Assembly: GCA_964395715.1 (NCBI GenBank) | Contig: CAYNAU010000002.1 | Span: forward strand, 558,001 to 622,000 | Source of the DNA: Porticoccus sp964395715 | GTDB lineage: Bacteria > Pseudomonadota > Gammaproteobacteria > Pseudomonadales > Porticoccaceae | DNA length: 64,000 nt | Direction of reading: 5' to 3' | Shown here: positions 44,968 to 53,429 of the stretch, piece by piece | Numbering within the stretch: position 1 is the stretch's first letter | Layout: each line of letters starts with the position of its first letter | The notes under the pieces: generated by a model | Databases searched by the model: none | What the model was told of the DNA's origin: nothing | The model's input: the letters and a program-made list of their open reading frames with translations, nothing else | Translations under genes and position numbers: made by a program

Positions 44968-45417
44968 TTACTCAGCGACGATAGTCAGCTTGATAGGCTG
45001 GGTCACTTCGGCGTGCAACTGGATGTCAATTTCGTATTCACCCGTTTCACGCAGAGCACCTTCAGGCAGCTTCACTTCGCTCTTCGCCACTTCAACACCA
45101 GCAGCTGTAATGGCGTCGGCAATATCGCGTGTGCCGATTGAACCAAACAGTTTGCCTTCATCACCGGCATTGCTGGCGATGACAATAGTGTCCAGTGCAG
45201 CCAGTTGCTGGGCGCGAGCTTCAGCAGAACTGCGTTGCTCAGCGGCAGCGGCTTCCAGCTCCGCACGACGGGCTTCAAATTCAGCCAGGTTCTCAGCGGT
45301 TGCGAACACGGCTTTACCCTGTGGAATCAGAAAATTGCGTCCGTAACCAGCCTTCACATTGACCTTGTCACCGATTGTGCCGAGCTTGCCGACTTTCTCC
45401 AGAAGAATAACTTCCAT
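44968..45417 (-). CDS. rplI: RplI, 50S ribosomal protein L9
   Basis: A 149-residue L9 with the standard N-terminal rRNA-binding domain (MEVILLEKVGKLGTIGDKVNVKAGYGRNFLIPQGKA), a long connecting helix and a C-terminal domain (GSIGTRDIADAITAAGVEV). It is the last gene of the rpsF operon. Confidence 0.97.
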   Translation of the reverse strand: MEVILLEKVGKLGTIGDKVNVKAGYGRNFLIPQGKAVFATAENLAEFEARRAELEAAAAEQRSSAEARAQQLAALDTIVIASNAGDEGKLFGSIGTRDIADAITAAGVEVAKSEVKLPEGALRETGEYEIDIQLHAEVTQPIKLTIVAE

Positions 45418-45464
45418 CTCGGATATCCTCTCTTTAATAACCTGTTATCACCGGGGTGGCAGGG

Positions 45465-46322
45465 CTACTTGGCCCGCGCTGCCAACCTGGCGCGTATATT
45501 CAAGACACTGTCGAGAAATCCCAAACCGACCAGTATCAAACTCAAGGGGCCTATCATTAACAGGCCCACGTAAAAAATTGCCAACCAATGCGCACCAATC
45601 TGGTAGAAAGCCACCGTGTGATGCACAAGTGCGATGCCGCTGAGTAGCAACGGCAATCCCAACAGGCCTGCCCAACTGGCGTATTCCTGCGGCGACAGGT
45701 AACAGATTGCCACCCCGGCCAACAGCGCCATGCCCACATTGCGGTTAAAGCGCAATGCGTGGAACTCTTCCCGGAAGCCACCGGGATTGTAGAGTTGTGC
45801 CTGCCACCAGCGACCCAGAATCATACTGATCACGGTGGTCAGCGCGACCACATAGCCAATCACACCCAGCAGGAACGTCCGGCCCGGCGTGAACGCCGCT
45901 TCCGTATCTCCCGCCTGTTGCTGCAACTGGCTGAACATGTTTGCTACAGCCACTTCCAGATCCGCTACCGAACGATCAAACATCAGGTTCAGTAGCAGAA
46001 CTGACAGCGCACTGAGCGCCATCATCACCGTCAGGGTACTCGTCCACGATACAGTCAGACGGAGTACTTCTGAAGAGGTCACAACGACCAGCAATCCTGC
46101 CATAGTCGCCAGCGTAATCATCGGGTTGATAGCGCTGCCGTAAAAGGCCAACAGCAGGGGTAATAAACCCCACAACATTACCAACAGGCCTTCTTTTACA
46201 CCCCGGCTCAAGGTCACCAAAGAGACCGTTGCCGGACTGAGCATCGGCACCAGGCTGCCTACCAGGGCAACCAGTGCCGCCTGCAGGCGCCCGCGCATGA
46301 TAAATTCAGCCAAGGCGCGCAT
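45465..46322 (-). CDS. Polytopic membrane protein of the rpsF-rplI operon, function unknown
   Basis: A 285-residue protein with about eight hydrophobic helices and few charged loops, including FTPGRTFLLGVIGYVVALTTVIS and a conserved-looking amphipathic stretch GGFREEFHALRFNRN. Its place between rpsR and rplI is shared by many pseudomonad-like genomes, which carry an uncharacterised membrane protein here (DUF2232-like in pattern). The spacing to its neighbours (19 and 47 bases) makes it part of the ribosomal-protein operon. No catalytic motif is seen. Confidence 0.75.
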   Translation of the reverse strand: MRALAEFIMRGRLQAALVALVGSLVPMLSPATVSLVTLSRGVKEGLLVMLWGLLPLLLAFYGSAINPMITLATMAGLLVVVTSSEVLRLTVSWTSTLTVMMALSALSVLLLNLMFDRSVADLEVAVANMFSQLQQQAGDTEAAFTPGRTFLLGVIGYVVALTTVISMILGRWWQAQLYNPGGFREEFHALRFNRNVGMALLAGVAICYLSPQEYASWAGLLGLPLLLSGIALVHHTVAFYQIGAHWLAIFYVGLLMIGPLSLILVGLGFLDSVLNIRARLAARAK

Positions 46323-46341
46323 AGGTTGGTTTTACCAATAC

Positions 46342-46569
46342 TTACTTATGGCTGTCCGTGTAGGGCAGCAGAGCCAGAAAACGGGCACGTTTGATGGCGG
46401 TAGCCAGCTGACGCTGATACTTTGCCTTGGTGCCAGTGATACGGCTGGGTACAATTTTTCCGGTTTCGGAAACGTATTGTTTCAGGGTGTCGAGATCCTT
46501 GTAATCGATCTCCTGGGCACCTTCCGCACTGAAGCGGCAAAACTTGCGGCGACGATTAAAACGAGCCAT
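46342..46569 (-). CDS. rpsR: RpsR, 30S ribosomal protein S18
   Basis: A 75-residue S18 with the characteristic RRRKFCRF start and the KYQRQLATAIKRARFLALLPYTDSH core. S18 pairs with S6 on the platform of the small subunit, and the S6:S18 complex is the likely repressor acting on the leader at 47040-47112. It begins three bases after the rpsF stop. Confidence 0.98.
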   Translation of the reverse strand: MARFNRRRKFCRFSAEGAQEIDYKDLDTLKQYVSETGKIVPSRITGTKAKYQRQLATAIKRARFLALLPYTDSHK

Positions 46570-46572
46570 TGC

Positions 46573-47028
46573 TTATTCCTCCTCTTCCGTTGCTTCATCA
46601 GCAGACGCTTCTGTGTCTTCGTCTGATGATGACTCGGTATCTGCTTTTTCAGTGTCGCCTTCGCTGTCAGATGGACGAGGCTCGCGGCGCTCGGAACGGC
46701 TTTCAGACTTTTCGGCTTTCATGATGGGCGATTCGGCAGTAATCGCTTCGTCGCAGCTGAACACTGCGCTGCGAATAACCGCATCGTTATAACGGAAGTT
46801 GGAGTTCAGCTCGTCCAGAACGTCCTGACCACACTCAATGTTCATCAGAACATAGTGAGCCTTGTGAATTTTGTTGATGGGATAGGCCAGTTGGCGACGA
46901 CCCCAATCTTCAAGACGGTGGACTTTGCCATTGCCGGTATTAATAGTACCGGTATAGCGTTCAATCATCCCGGGGACCTGTTCGCTCTGATCCGGGTGAA
47001 CCATAAAAACGATTTCGTAGTGACGCAT
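46573..47028 (-). CDS. rpsF: RpsF, 30S ribosomal protein S6 with long acidic tail
   Basis: A 151-residue S6: the usual domain (MRHYEIVFMVHPDQSEQVPGMIERY through AVIRSAVF) followed by about 45 residues of low-complexity acidic tail rich in Glu, Asp and Ser (for example SEGDTEKADTESSSDEDTEA). E. coli S6 also gains C-terminal glutamates after translation, and some bacteria encode them; this genome encodes a long tail. It is the first gene of the operon and has a good RBS (AAGGAGG). Confidence 0.96.
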   Translation of the reverse strand: MRHYEIVFMVHPDQSEQVPGMIERYTGTINTGNGKVHRLEDWGRRQLAYPINKIHKAHYVLMNIECGQDVLDELNSNFRYNDAVIRSAVFSCDEAITAESPIMKAEKSESRSERREPRPSDSEGDTEKADTESSSDEDTEASADEATEEEE

Positions 47029-47039
47029 TGTGCCTCCTT

Positions 47040-47112
47040 ACGGGTAAGTAGCTGCCCGCCCCATGCGGTGCAGCAAGGAGTGTCTTGGCCCAAGCGGACC
47101 AAGGGCGGGCAT
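47040..47112 (-). promoter_or_regulatory. S6:S18-binding leader motif of rpsF
   Basis: On the minus strand a long-range stem pairs GCCCGCCC (near 47110) with GGGCGGGC (near 47054). Inside it, a second stem (CTTGG with CCAAG) is followed by CACCGCATGG, which holds the CACCG element (47070-47066) of the known bacterial rpsF leader where S6:S18 mimics its 16S site. The motif ends about 12 bases before the RBS, consistent with translational autoregulation. Confidence 0.7.
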
Positions 47113-47229
47113 TCTACGGGGATGAAACTGCAATTTCAAGGGAAAATTCAGACACTTATAGACTAGGAGTGTGAAGTCTGAGCAGTTATGATTTCGGCCT
47201 TAACGCACGTATATGGTAAGGAGTTATCG

Positions 47230-47391
47230 ATGAAAAAGTTTTCCCTGTTACTGGTCGCCATTTTCTCGCTGTCTTTGGCCGGCTGCGCCAAGGTTGGCAG
47301 TGAAGCCTGGTGCAATGACATGAAGGAAAAACCCAAGGGTGAGTGGACAGCCAACGAAGCCGCCGACTTCACCAAACACTGTATTTTCTAG
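47230..47391 (+). CDS. DUF3012 small lipoprotein
   Basis: A 53-residue protein. The signal peptide ends in a lipobox (LAGC, cysteine 19) and the mature part, GSEAWCNDMKEKPKGEWTANEAADFTKHCIF, is the complete DUF3012 domain with two cysteines that may form a disulfide. It is a common small periplasmic or outer-membrane lipoprotein of marine gammaproteobacteria with no known role. The ATG at 47230 has AAGGAG upstream; the frame extends 14 codons further without an RBS. It overlaps the end of the converging CDP-alcohol phosphatidyltransferase gene by four bases. Confidence 0.88.
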   Translation: MKKFSLLLVAIFSLSLAGCAKVGSEAWCNDMKEKPKGEWTANEAADFTKHCIF

Positions 47392-47993
47392 GGCGCCTTT
47401 CCCTCGCTGTGTCCCACAGCCAGTTCCTTAGGAGGTTCAGCGCTGCGGGCCACGGCTGCGGCACGCCAGAACCCTGCCACGTTGCTCTGCCAGTGGGGCA
47501 GAATGCAGGTAATCACCAGCTGTTCGAAGGCCACCCACAGATAAAACAGCAACACTCCGCGCAGAAACAGGGAGTTGTCCCAAATCACCGCCACGAAATA
47601 AGCCGGCGCCAGCAAAATGGCTACCAGCTTTGCACTCCAGGTATGGTAGCTCGGCAAACACCGGAAACGGGCCAGACACACCAGGAGAGGCACCAGCCAG
47701 GCACTGAATGCGGCCACCAGGTAACCGGCTTCCCGTTCAAAAATCTCCGGCCACAACACTTTTAACCCCATCAGCATGGCGGCATAAGTACTCAGATCCG
47801 CCCAACTGTCCAGACGCGTCCCCAGCTCGGTAACCTGCCCCAAACGACGGGCCAGATAGCCGTCCAGGCAATCAGTAAACAGAGAAACAGCCAGCACACC
47901 CAGAAAGGGAATCACTTTCTGCTCCAGCGCCAGAAGAATCAGCACCGGCAGCAATGCGACCCGCAGGGCACTGATCACGTTGGGTGAATTCAA
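47388..47993 (-). CDS. CDP-alcohol phosphatidyltransferase family protein
   Basis: A 201-residue membrane enzyme with about six helices and the family motif D-G-x2-A-R-x8-G-x3-D-x3-D, seen as DCLDGYLARRLGQVTELGTRLDSWAD. It transfers a phosphatidyl group from CDP-diacylglycerol to an alcohol; PgsA, Pss and CLS types share this motif, so the acceptor is unknown. The start is uncertain: TTG at 47993 gives a family-like beginning (NSPNVISALRVALLPV), but it lacks a good RBS, and the frame is open about 70 bases upstream to an ATT behind GAGGAGAGG. Confidence 0.8.
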   Translation of the reverse strand: MNSPNVISALRVALLPVLILLALEQKVIPFLGVLAVSLFTDCLDGYLARRLGQVTELGTRLDSWADLSTYAAMLMGLKVLWPEIFEREAGYLVAAFSAWLVPLLVCLARFRCLPSYHTWSAKLVAILLAPAYFVAVIWDNSLFLRGVLLFYLWVAFEQLVITCILPHWQSNVAGFWRAAAVARSAEPPKELAVGHSEGKAP

Positions 47994-48094
47994 TACCAGG
48001 TTTCGGGTGGCCGCCTGGTTATTCTCCAGAACCCGCTGGGTAATTTGATGGCGACGGCGGTTAATAGGCGCCTCTCCTCAAGAAAACATCGGCA

Positions 48095-48862
48095 TCATTG
48101 TCGTTGACGCACTGCTTCAAACAGGCATATACCCGCAGCTACCGAGACGTTCAGACTGCTAACCGCACCCGCCATGGGCAGTTTGACCAACACGTCGCAA
48201 TGCTCCCTCGTCAGCCGCCGCAACCCCTTTTCCTCGGCACCCATCACGATCACGAGCGGCCCTTTCAGGTCCGCTTCATAAACCAGGCTGTCTGCCTCGC
48301 CAGCAGTACCCACAATCCACAGGCCCTTTTCCTGCAACTGTTTAAGTGTTCTCGCCAGGTTAGTGACAACAATCAGGGGGACGGTTTCAGCCGCGCCACT
48401 GGCCACCTTCTGCACGGTTGGCGTTAGGCTCACGGAGTTGTCTTTTGGCACGATCACCGCCTGCACACCCGCTGCATCTGCAGATCGCAGGCAGGCGCCC
48501 AGGTTGTGGGGATCGGTGACACCATCCAGCACCAGCAGGAAAGGCGGGACTTGAAGCTGCTCCAGCAACCCGAAGAGAAAGTGTTCGTCCTGAACGTCGC
48601 CACTTTCGCAGAATGCCGCAACGCCCTGGTGGCGGCCCTCGCCTTCAGTCAACTGATCCAGCTCTTTGCGACTGACACGCTGCACTTCGATACCGTGCAT
48701 GTCCGCCAGGTTTAGCAGTTTCTGCAGGCGCTGATCATCACGCCCTTTCATAACCTTCAAAGCTCGCACCTTGTCGGCAGAGGTTTTCAATACCGCCTGC
48801 ACCGCATGCATACCAAAAACCCATTGCCCACCGGCTTCAGGTTGTGCTGTTTTTGCCGTCAT
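48095..48862 (-). CDS. rlmB: RlmB, 23S rRNA (guanosine-2'-O-)-methyltransferase
   Basis: A 255-residue SPOUT-class enzyme that methylates G2251 of 23S rRNA. An N-terminal substrate-binding domain (VFGMHAVQAVLKTS) precedes the SpoU motifs: LDGVTDPHNLGACLRSADAAGV, VMGAEEKGLRRLTREHCDVLVKLPM and AVSSLNVSVAAGICLFEAVRQ. The knotted C-terminal motif is complete. It lies 37 bases downstream of rnr as in E. coli, so the two are probably cotranscribed. Confidence 0.96.
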   Translation of the reverse strand: MTAKTAQPEAGGQWVFGMHAVQAVLKTSADKVRALKVMKGRDDQRLQKLLNLADMHGIEVQRVSRKELDQLTEGEGRHQGVAAFCESGDVQDEHFLFGLLEQLQVPPFLLVLDGVTDPHNLGACLRSADAAGVQAVIVPKDNSVSLTPTVQKVASGAAETVPLIVVTNLARTLKQLQEKGLWIVGTAGEADSLVYEADLKGPLVIVMGAEEKGLRRLTREHCDVLVKLPMAGAVSSLNVSVAAGICLFEAVRQRQ

Positions 48863-48898
48863 GTAACTCGCCTTTAACCGGTGACCCGACTCCTGCCG

Positions 48899-51352
48899 TT
48901 AGCGTTTTTTGCTACTGGGTTTACGTCGCCTGGAACTGCTGGATTTTCCCGTTTTTTTGGGTCTCGGCTTACCCGGTTTGGATGCCGGTTTGCCCGCCGG
49001 CGATTGAGCGGAGGCGGCGCGCTTTTTTCCCCGGGGCTGGCGACGTGTTCTTTCCTGCTCATGTTCAACCGCCATCTCCAGAGCCTTGGGAGTCACGGCC
49101 ACTCCTTTTCTGGATTTCCGGCGGTTTTCTTCCACCAGATCAAAGTCGATCTTGCGTTCGTCCAGATCTACCCTGCTGACTCGCACCAGCAGTTTGTCTC
49201 CCAGCCCAAATACACGCTTGGTGCGCTCGCCCACCAGACGATGGTGTGCCGCTTCATGATAGTAATAATCCTTTGGCAGCCCGGTGATATGCACCAGCCC
49301 CTCAATAAACAATTCCGTGAGCTGCACAAACAGGCCAAAACCGGTAACCGAGACCACGACGCCATTGTATTCCTCGCCAACCCGGGACAACAGGTACTCA
49401 CACTTCAACCAGTTGACCACGTCGCGGGTGGCTTCATCGGCACGGCGTTCTGTCATGGAGCAGTGTTCACCGGCGCCCAACATCCAGGCTTCGTCATAGG
49501 GATAGATCTGCGCAGATTTGAGTAATGGCGCACCATCCACCTTTTTCACGTGGCTGGCTCGCCCTTTCTTGCGTATCAGGTAGCGGATTGCCCGGTGCAC
49601 CAGCAAGTCTGGGTAACGCCGTATCGGCGACGTAAAATGCGTGTAGGCCGGATAGTTGAGGCCAAAATGGCCCTCATTCTCCGGATCGTAAACCGCCTGA
49701 TTCATGGTGCGCAGAATCACTGTCTGGATCACACCGGCATCGGGGCGGCCCGCCACCTGCCGTAAAACCCGCTGGAAATCCTTGGGGGTAGGTTCATCGC
49801 CACCCGGCAAACCCAGTCCCAACTCGCCCAGGAATTCCCTCAGATCTGCCAGTTTTTCCTGGCGCGGCCCCTGGTGAACCCGGTATAACGCCGGCAGCTT
49901 GCTCTTTTGCAGAAGGCTGGCCGCGCACACGTTTGCACACAACATGCACTCTTCAATCAGGCGGTGGGCTTCCGTGCGTTCAGAGGGAATGATCTGCTGA
50001 ATCTTGCGCTCCGCATCAAACAGAATACGCGTTTCCTGGCTATCAAAGTCGATGGCACCGCGAACCTCGCGGGACTGCAGCAACATCAAATACAGTGCGT
50101 GCAGGTGATCCACATGGGCCGTCAAGGCATGGAACTGCTTGCGGACACCGCTATCCCTATCCCCCCGCTGGGCGATCATGGCGGCAACCTGCGTATACGT
50201 CAGCCGCCCGTGGGAATGGATGATGGCCTCATAAAACTGGTACTTGGTGATATTGCCGCCGTTATCCAGCGTCATGTCACAGACCATGGTCAGACGGTCC
50301 ACATCCGGGTTCAGTGAACACAGACCATTGGACAGCTTTTCCGGCAACATCGGCACCACGTTCTGGGGGAAGTACACGGAATTACCCCGCTGATAACCCT
50401 CCCTATCGAGCGGACTGCCAACCTGGACATAATGGGAAACATCGGCGATAGCCACCAACAAGCGCCACCCGTTGCGGCGCGGCTCACAGAAGACCGCGTC
50501 ATCAAAGTCCCGCGCGTCCTCGCCATCAATGGTGACAAACGGCATCTGGCGCAAATCCACCCGATACTGGCCATCTTCCGGCGACAGCTCCTCGGGAATG
50601 GCTTCTGCCTCGGCAATCACCCGGTCTGGCCACGCATTGGGTATGCCGTAATTATGAATGGCAATATCAATTTCCATTCCCGGCGCCAGGTGCTCTCCCA
50701 GCACCTGGACCACGCGCCCGGCGGGCAGGTTGTTTCGGCTGGGGTAGGTGGTAATTTCGACCACTACAATCTGCCCGGGCTCAACCTCACTGCGTTGCTC
50801 CGTGGGGATCAGAATGTCCTGGGTCATGCGGGGATTGTCGGGGCGGACAAAATGAATACCGCTTTCCACAAAATACCGGCCAACCAGGGTGGTAGTGTGG
50901 TGCTCCACCACGTCGACAATAGAACCTTCCGGGCGGCCACGCCGATCCCAGCCGGCAATTCTGACCAGGACTTCGTCACCGTCCATCACCCGCCGCATCT
51001 GGCGACTTGAGAGGAACAGATCATCGCCCCCGGTAGACGGAATCACAAAACCAAAACCCTCAGGGTGTCCCACGACCCGGCCCTTGATCAGGTTCATTTT
51101 GTCCAGGGTACCGTAGGCATTGCGGCGATTGCGCACCGTCTGGCCATCGCGCTCCATGGCGATCAACCGGCGGCGCAGTGCCTCACGGGCATCATCGTCC
51201 TGAATGCCGAATTCCGCACATAATTCTTCGTAGGTCAGGGGGCCGGTGCTCTCGCTGAGGAAGTCGAGAATATATTCACGGCTGGGGATGGGGCGGTCGT
51301 ATTTGGCAGCCTCGCGCTCTGCGTGAGGGTCATTACGAACATGTTTTTTCAT
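48899..51352 (-). CDS. rnr: Rnr, exoribonuclease R
   Basis: An 817-residue 3'-5' exoribonuclease of the RNB family. In order: N-terminal winged helix (about 20-90), two cold-shock domains, RNB catalytic domain (VTIDGEDARDFDDAVF with the metal-binding aspartates, about 275-295), S1 domain (YNGVVVSVTGFGLFVQLTELFIEGLVHI, near 645-720), and a basic Lys/Arg/Ser tail to the end, the part that helps it degrade structured RNA. Length matches E. coli RNase R. It is transcribed away from the tRNA-Leu gene. Confidence 0.97.
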   Translation of the reverse strand: MKKHVRNDPHAEREAAKYDRPIPSREYILDFLSESTGPLTYEELCAEFGIQDDDAREALRRRLIAMERDGQTVRNRRNAYGTLDKMNLIKGRVVGHPEGFGFVIPSTGGDDLFLSSRQMRRVMDGDEVLVRIAGWDRRGRPEGSIVDVVEHHTTTLVGRYFVESGIHFVRPDNPRMTQDILIPTEQRSEVEPGQIVVVEITTYPSRNNLPAGRVVQVLGEHLAPGMEIDIAIHNYGIPNAWPDRVIAEAEAIPEELSPEDGQYRVDLRQMPFVTIDGEDARDFDDAVFCEPRRNGWRLLVAIADVSHYVQVGSPLDREGYQRGNSVYFPQNVVPMLPEKLSNGLCSLNPDVDRLTMVCDMTLDNGGNITKYQFYEAIIHSHGRLTYTQVAAMIAQRGDRDSGVRKQFHALTAHVDHLHALYLMLLQSREVRGAIDFDSQETRILFDAERKIQQIIPSERTEAHRLIEECMLCANVCAASLLQKSKLPALYRVHQGPRQEKLADLREFLGELGLGLPGGDEPTPKDFQRVLRQVAGRPDAGVIQTVILRTMNQAVYDPENEGHFGLNYPAYTHFTSPIRRYPDLLVHRAIRYLIRKKGRASHVKKVDGAPLLKSAQIYPYDEAWMLGAGEHCSMTERRADEATRDVVNWLKCEYLLSRVGEEYNGVVVSVTGFGLFVQLTELFIEGLVHITGLPKDYYYHEAAHHRLVGERTKRVFGLGDKLLVRVSRVDLDERKIDFDLVEENRRKSRKGVAVTPKALEMAVEHEQERTRRQPRGKKRAASAQSPAGKPASKPGKPRPKKTGKSSSSRRRKPSSKKR

Positions 51353-51489
51353 TCAATCTCTCTAACAGGAGGAAACAGCAGAAGGTTTACCTATCATAAC
51401 AGCAGATACCGGCACACAAGCCAATGATTTTCATACCGGTAGAGGCATGGAAGACAACCAAGATAACGGGATATTTTTACTGTCGATAA

Positions 51490-51518
51490 TTGACAATCGC
51501 CGGAACGGTCACTATAGT
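51490..51518 (+). promoter_or_regulatory. Sigma70 promoter of tRNA-Leu
   Basis: TTGACA (51490-51495), a 17-base spacer and TATAGT (51513-51518), a near-consensus promoter 38 bases before the tRNA. A GC-containing discriminator (TCGCCACC) follows, which fits stringent control of a stable RNA. Confidence 0.85.
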
Positions 51519-51556
51519 TCGCCACCTCTGAAAGAGCAGCAATTGCTCATCGGAAT

Positions 51557-51643
51557 GCCCAGGTGGTGAAATTGGTAGACACGCCAGCTTCAGGTGCTGG
51601 TCCTCGCAAGGGGGTGGAGGTTCAAGTCCTCTCCTGGGCACCA
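51557..51643 (+). tRNA. tRNA-Leu(CAG)
   Basis: An 87-base class II tRNA with encoded CCA. The acceptor stem GCCCAGG pairs with CCTGGGC, the anticodon stem CCAGC/GCTGG encloses TTCAGGT with anticodon CAG, the variable arm TCCTCGCAAGGGGG is long as in leucine tRNAs, and the T arm carries GGTTCAAGTCC. It reads CUG codons. The integron array begins about 100 bases downstream; I see no duplicated 3' end of this tRNA at the far side. Confidence 0.97.
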
Positions 51644-51746
51644 TTCTCATATCTCATTGCTGTCACTCAGCGACACGCACTACAAACACCCTTTTTTCAA
51701 ATGCCACTCAGACTTGTCTCTATTTGGGGCTTGAAGTTGTTTAGCT

Positions 51747-51823
51747 GCCTAACGCTGTCATAAACGGTGCGAGAAACGTGCATCCGGCGACCGAAGGGAG
51801 CGAATTAAATGGCTTTGTTAAGC
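51747..51823 (-). repeat. attC site 10 (distal end of the array)
   Basis: GCCTAAC (51747-51753) and GTTAAGC (51817-51823) fit the attC core boxes perfectly, and the 77 bases between ends form an imperfect hairpin (TGTCAT with ATGGCT next to the ends). It is the attC of the multigene cassette. It is more diverged from the others than they are from each other. Confidence 0.65.
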
Positions 51824-51923
51824 AGCGCTAGACTCTACTGAACACCATCTTCATGATGAAGCCTACGGCTCATTTTCCTGGCCGCCCCCTCGCCTCAAGA
51901 CTGAAAAAGCTTCGGTAAATTAA

Positions 51924-52286
51924 CTAGCCTTTAACGGGAAGGTGGCCCTTTGCCTTCAGTTTGTGACCAACCTTAACGATCTCATCCAGTGCAGGGATCA
52001 GTTCCTGACCAAGCTCGGTCAATTCGTACTCAACTGAAGGGGGTGATGTGTCCCGGACGTGACGCTGGACGACTCCGCGTTCTGCCAACTCTGTTAGCCG
52101 GGTTGAGAGCACTTTTGCTGAAACTGGCGGAATGTCGATTTTCAGCTCGTTGAATCGCCGAGGCCCGACACGCAAGCACCAAATTACATTGGGTGCCCAA
52201 GCACCTGCTATCACCGCCATGCACTCAGTAAGCATGCAAGGCTCGGGTGGCGCCGGGCTTTTGTTAAGACGAACTTTCAGTGCCAT
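51924..52286 (-). CDS. HxlR-family transcriptional regulator
   Basis: A 120-residue winged-helix regulator of the HxlR/MarR-like group: CMAVIAGAWAPNVIWCLRVGPRRFNELKIDIPPVSAKVLSTRLTELAERGVVQR is the DNA-binding core. Cysteines 17 and 22 lie before the first helix, where YodB/HypR-type members have their redox- or electrophile-sensing cysteine. ATG 52286 gives a normal N-terminus; the frame reads further upstream without support. It is divergent from the GST operon and the intergenic region holds repeated GTAACC half-sites, so it likely represses that operon until an electrophile appears. It lies inside integron cassette 10. Confidence 0.88.
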   Translation of the reverse strand: MALKVRLNKSPAPPEPCMLTECMAVIAGAWAPNVIWCLRVGPRRFNELKIDIPPVSAKVLSTRLTELAERGVVQRHVRDTSPPSVEYELTELGQELIPALDEIVKVGHKLKAKGHLPVKG

Positions 52287-52290
52287 AGGA

Positions 52291-52355
52291 GTAACCAAGT
52301 TTCCTTGAGGTAACCCAATTCTACCTGCAAATGACCGGTTACTTCTAGTAATTAC
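52291..52355. promoter_or_regulatory. Candidate HxlR operators
   Basis: The divergent promoter region carries GTAACC (52291-52296), GGTAACC (52309-52315) and the inverted GGTTAC (52337-52342), then a GTAATTAC palindrome (52348-52355). The spacing of the two direct copies is about 19 bases, near two helix turns. HxlR proteins bind such dyads; the assignment rests on position. Confidence 0.4.
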
Positions 52356-52410
52356 GTTCCCTGTAGATATCATGTTCGTGTCGACCACTAAACATGAGGA
52401 ATAACAACGC

Positions 52411-53040
52411 ATGAAGCTTTACTACAAACCCGGCGCTTGCTCCTTGGCGTCGCACATAGTCCTCAATGAACTGGATATTGCCTTCTCTCTTGAGCGAACG
52501 GATACCGCGCAAGGCGTCACAGAGACTGGGCGGAACTATGCCGACATCAATCCGAACGGTTACGTGCCCGCCCTGGAACTGGAGCCCGGCCTGGTACTGA
52601 CCGAGAATCCAGCGATTCTCGAATATCTAGCTGACCTCGTTCCAGCAAAAGGCCTGGCACCGCAAGAAGGCTCCTTCGAACGCACGCGACTACGGGAATT
52701 ACTCGCATACCTATCCTCGGAGTTACACAAGGCGTTTAGCCCTTTTTTTGCTGGCGGCGAGTTGGCAACAGAAGAGCGGCAGGCAGCAGAAACAAAAATC
52801 GCTAAGCGGATCGATCTTATTGAAGCTCGACTCTCGCATACACGCGCTAATCTGCTTGGAGGGCAACTCAGTGTAGCGGACTTCTATGCGTTCGTAATTC
52901 TCAACTGGTCTCAGTTCATCGGTCTCTCCCTAAGCCCGTGGCCATCCACTTATGCATTCTGGGCGCGACTTCGCTCACATCCGAGCACTGTCAAGGCGCT
53001 TAGAGCGGAAGGGCTGTTACCTATAGGGGAGACTCCATGA
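52411..53040 (+). CDS. Beta-class glutathione S-transferase
   Basis: A 209-residue GST: thioredoxin-like N-domain with the beta-class active-site Cys10 in YYKPGACSLASHIVL, cis-proline region GYVPALELE, glutathione-binding LTENPAILEYLADL, and a helical C-domain ending LRSHPSTVKALRAEGL. It conjugates or reduces electrophiles with glutathione. It is the first gene of the operon divergent from hxlR. Its direction is opposite to the other integron cassette genes, so it must have its own promoter. Confidence 0.9.
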   Translation: MKLYYKPGACSLASHIVLNELDIAFSLERTDTAQGVTETGRNYADINPNGYVPALELEPGLVLTENPAILEYLADLVPAKGLAPQEGSFERTRLRELLAYLSSELHKAFSPFFAGGELATEERQAAETKIAKRIDLIEARLSHTRANLLGGQLSVADFYAFVILNWSQFIGLSLSPWPSTYAFWARLRSHPSTVKALRAEGLLPIGETP

Positions 53041-53429
53041 GTGCTTTTTCCGAAATTCACGAGTTGCTCGGCCAGTACTTCGACACACTCTATTACTGCG
53101 ACATTGAAAAGTTTGATACGGTTTTTCATCCCCAGGCAATATATGCCACGGCTGACGAGGCGCCATTGCTCCACCGCAATATGCCCGCATACCGCGAGGT
53201 AATTGCGCAACGCTGCTCACCAGCGTCGCGCAATGAGCAGCGTCGAGATGTCGTGGATGCCATTGAACTTGCGGGAGACAACACTGCCTTTGCCCGTGTT
53301 CGCTGTTCCATCGGCGAGCGCGACTTCGTAGACATGCTGTCGCTCGTGCGTTCCGAAGGTCGCTGGCACATTATCGCCAAGGTGTTTCAACTCATTGACA
53401 AAAAAGGAGAACACAATGCCCTACGTTAA
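53037..53429 (+). CDS. SnoaL-like/NTF2-fold protein
   Basis: A 130-residue protein with the NTF2-like cone fold: helical start FSEIHELLGQYFDTLYYCDIEKFDTVFHPQAIY, then strands ending FVDMLSLVRSEGRWHIIAKVFQ. This matches the SnoaL-like / nuclear-transport-factor-2 family, often small isomerases, dehydratases or binding proteins. The start overlaps the GST stop (ATGA) and its end overlaps the tautomerase start, so the genes are tightly coupled. The substrate is unknown; processing of a GST product is plausible. Confidence 0.8.
   Translation: MSAFSEIHELLGQYFDTLYYCDIEKFDTVFHPQAIYATADEAPLLHRNMPAYREVIAQRCSPASRNEQRRDVVDAIELAGDNTAFARVRCSIGERDFVDMLSLVRSEGRWHIIAKVFQLIDKKGEHNALR

Noticed and set aside
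51557..51920. tRNA-Leu as an insertion site of a genomic island
   Set aside because: No duplicated tRNA 3' end was found at the right side, and no XerC/phage-type integrase next to it; the integron explains the array.
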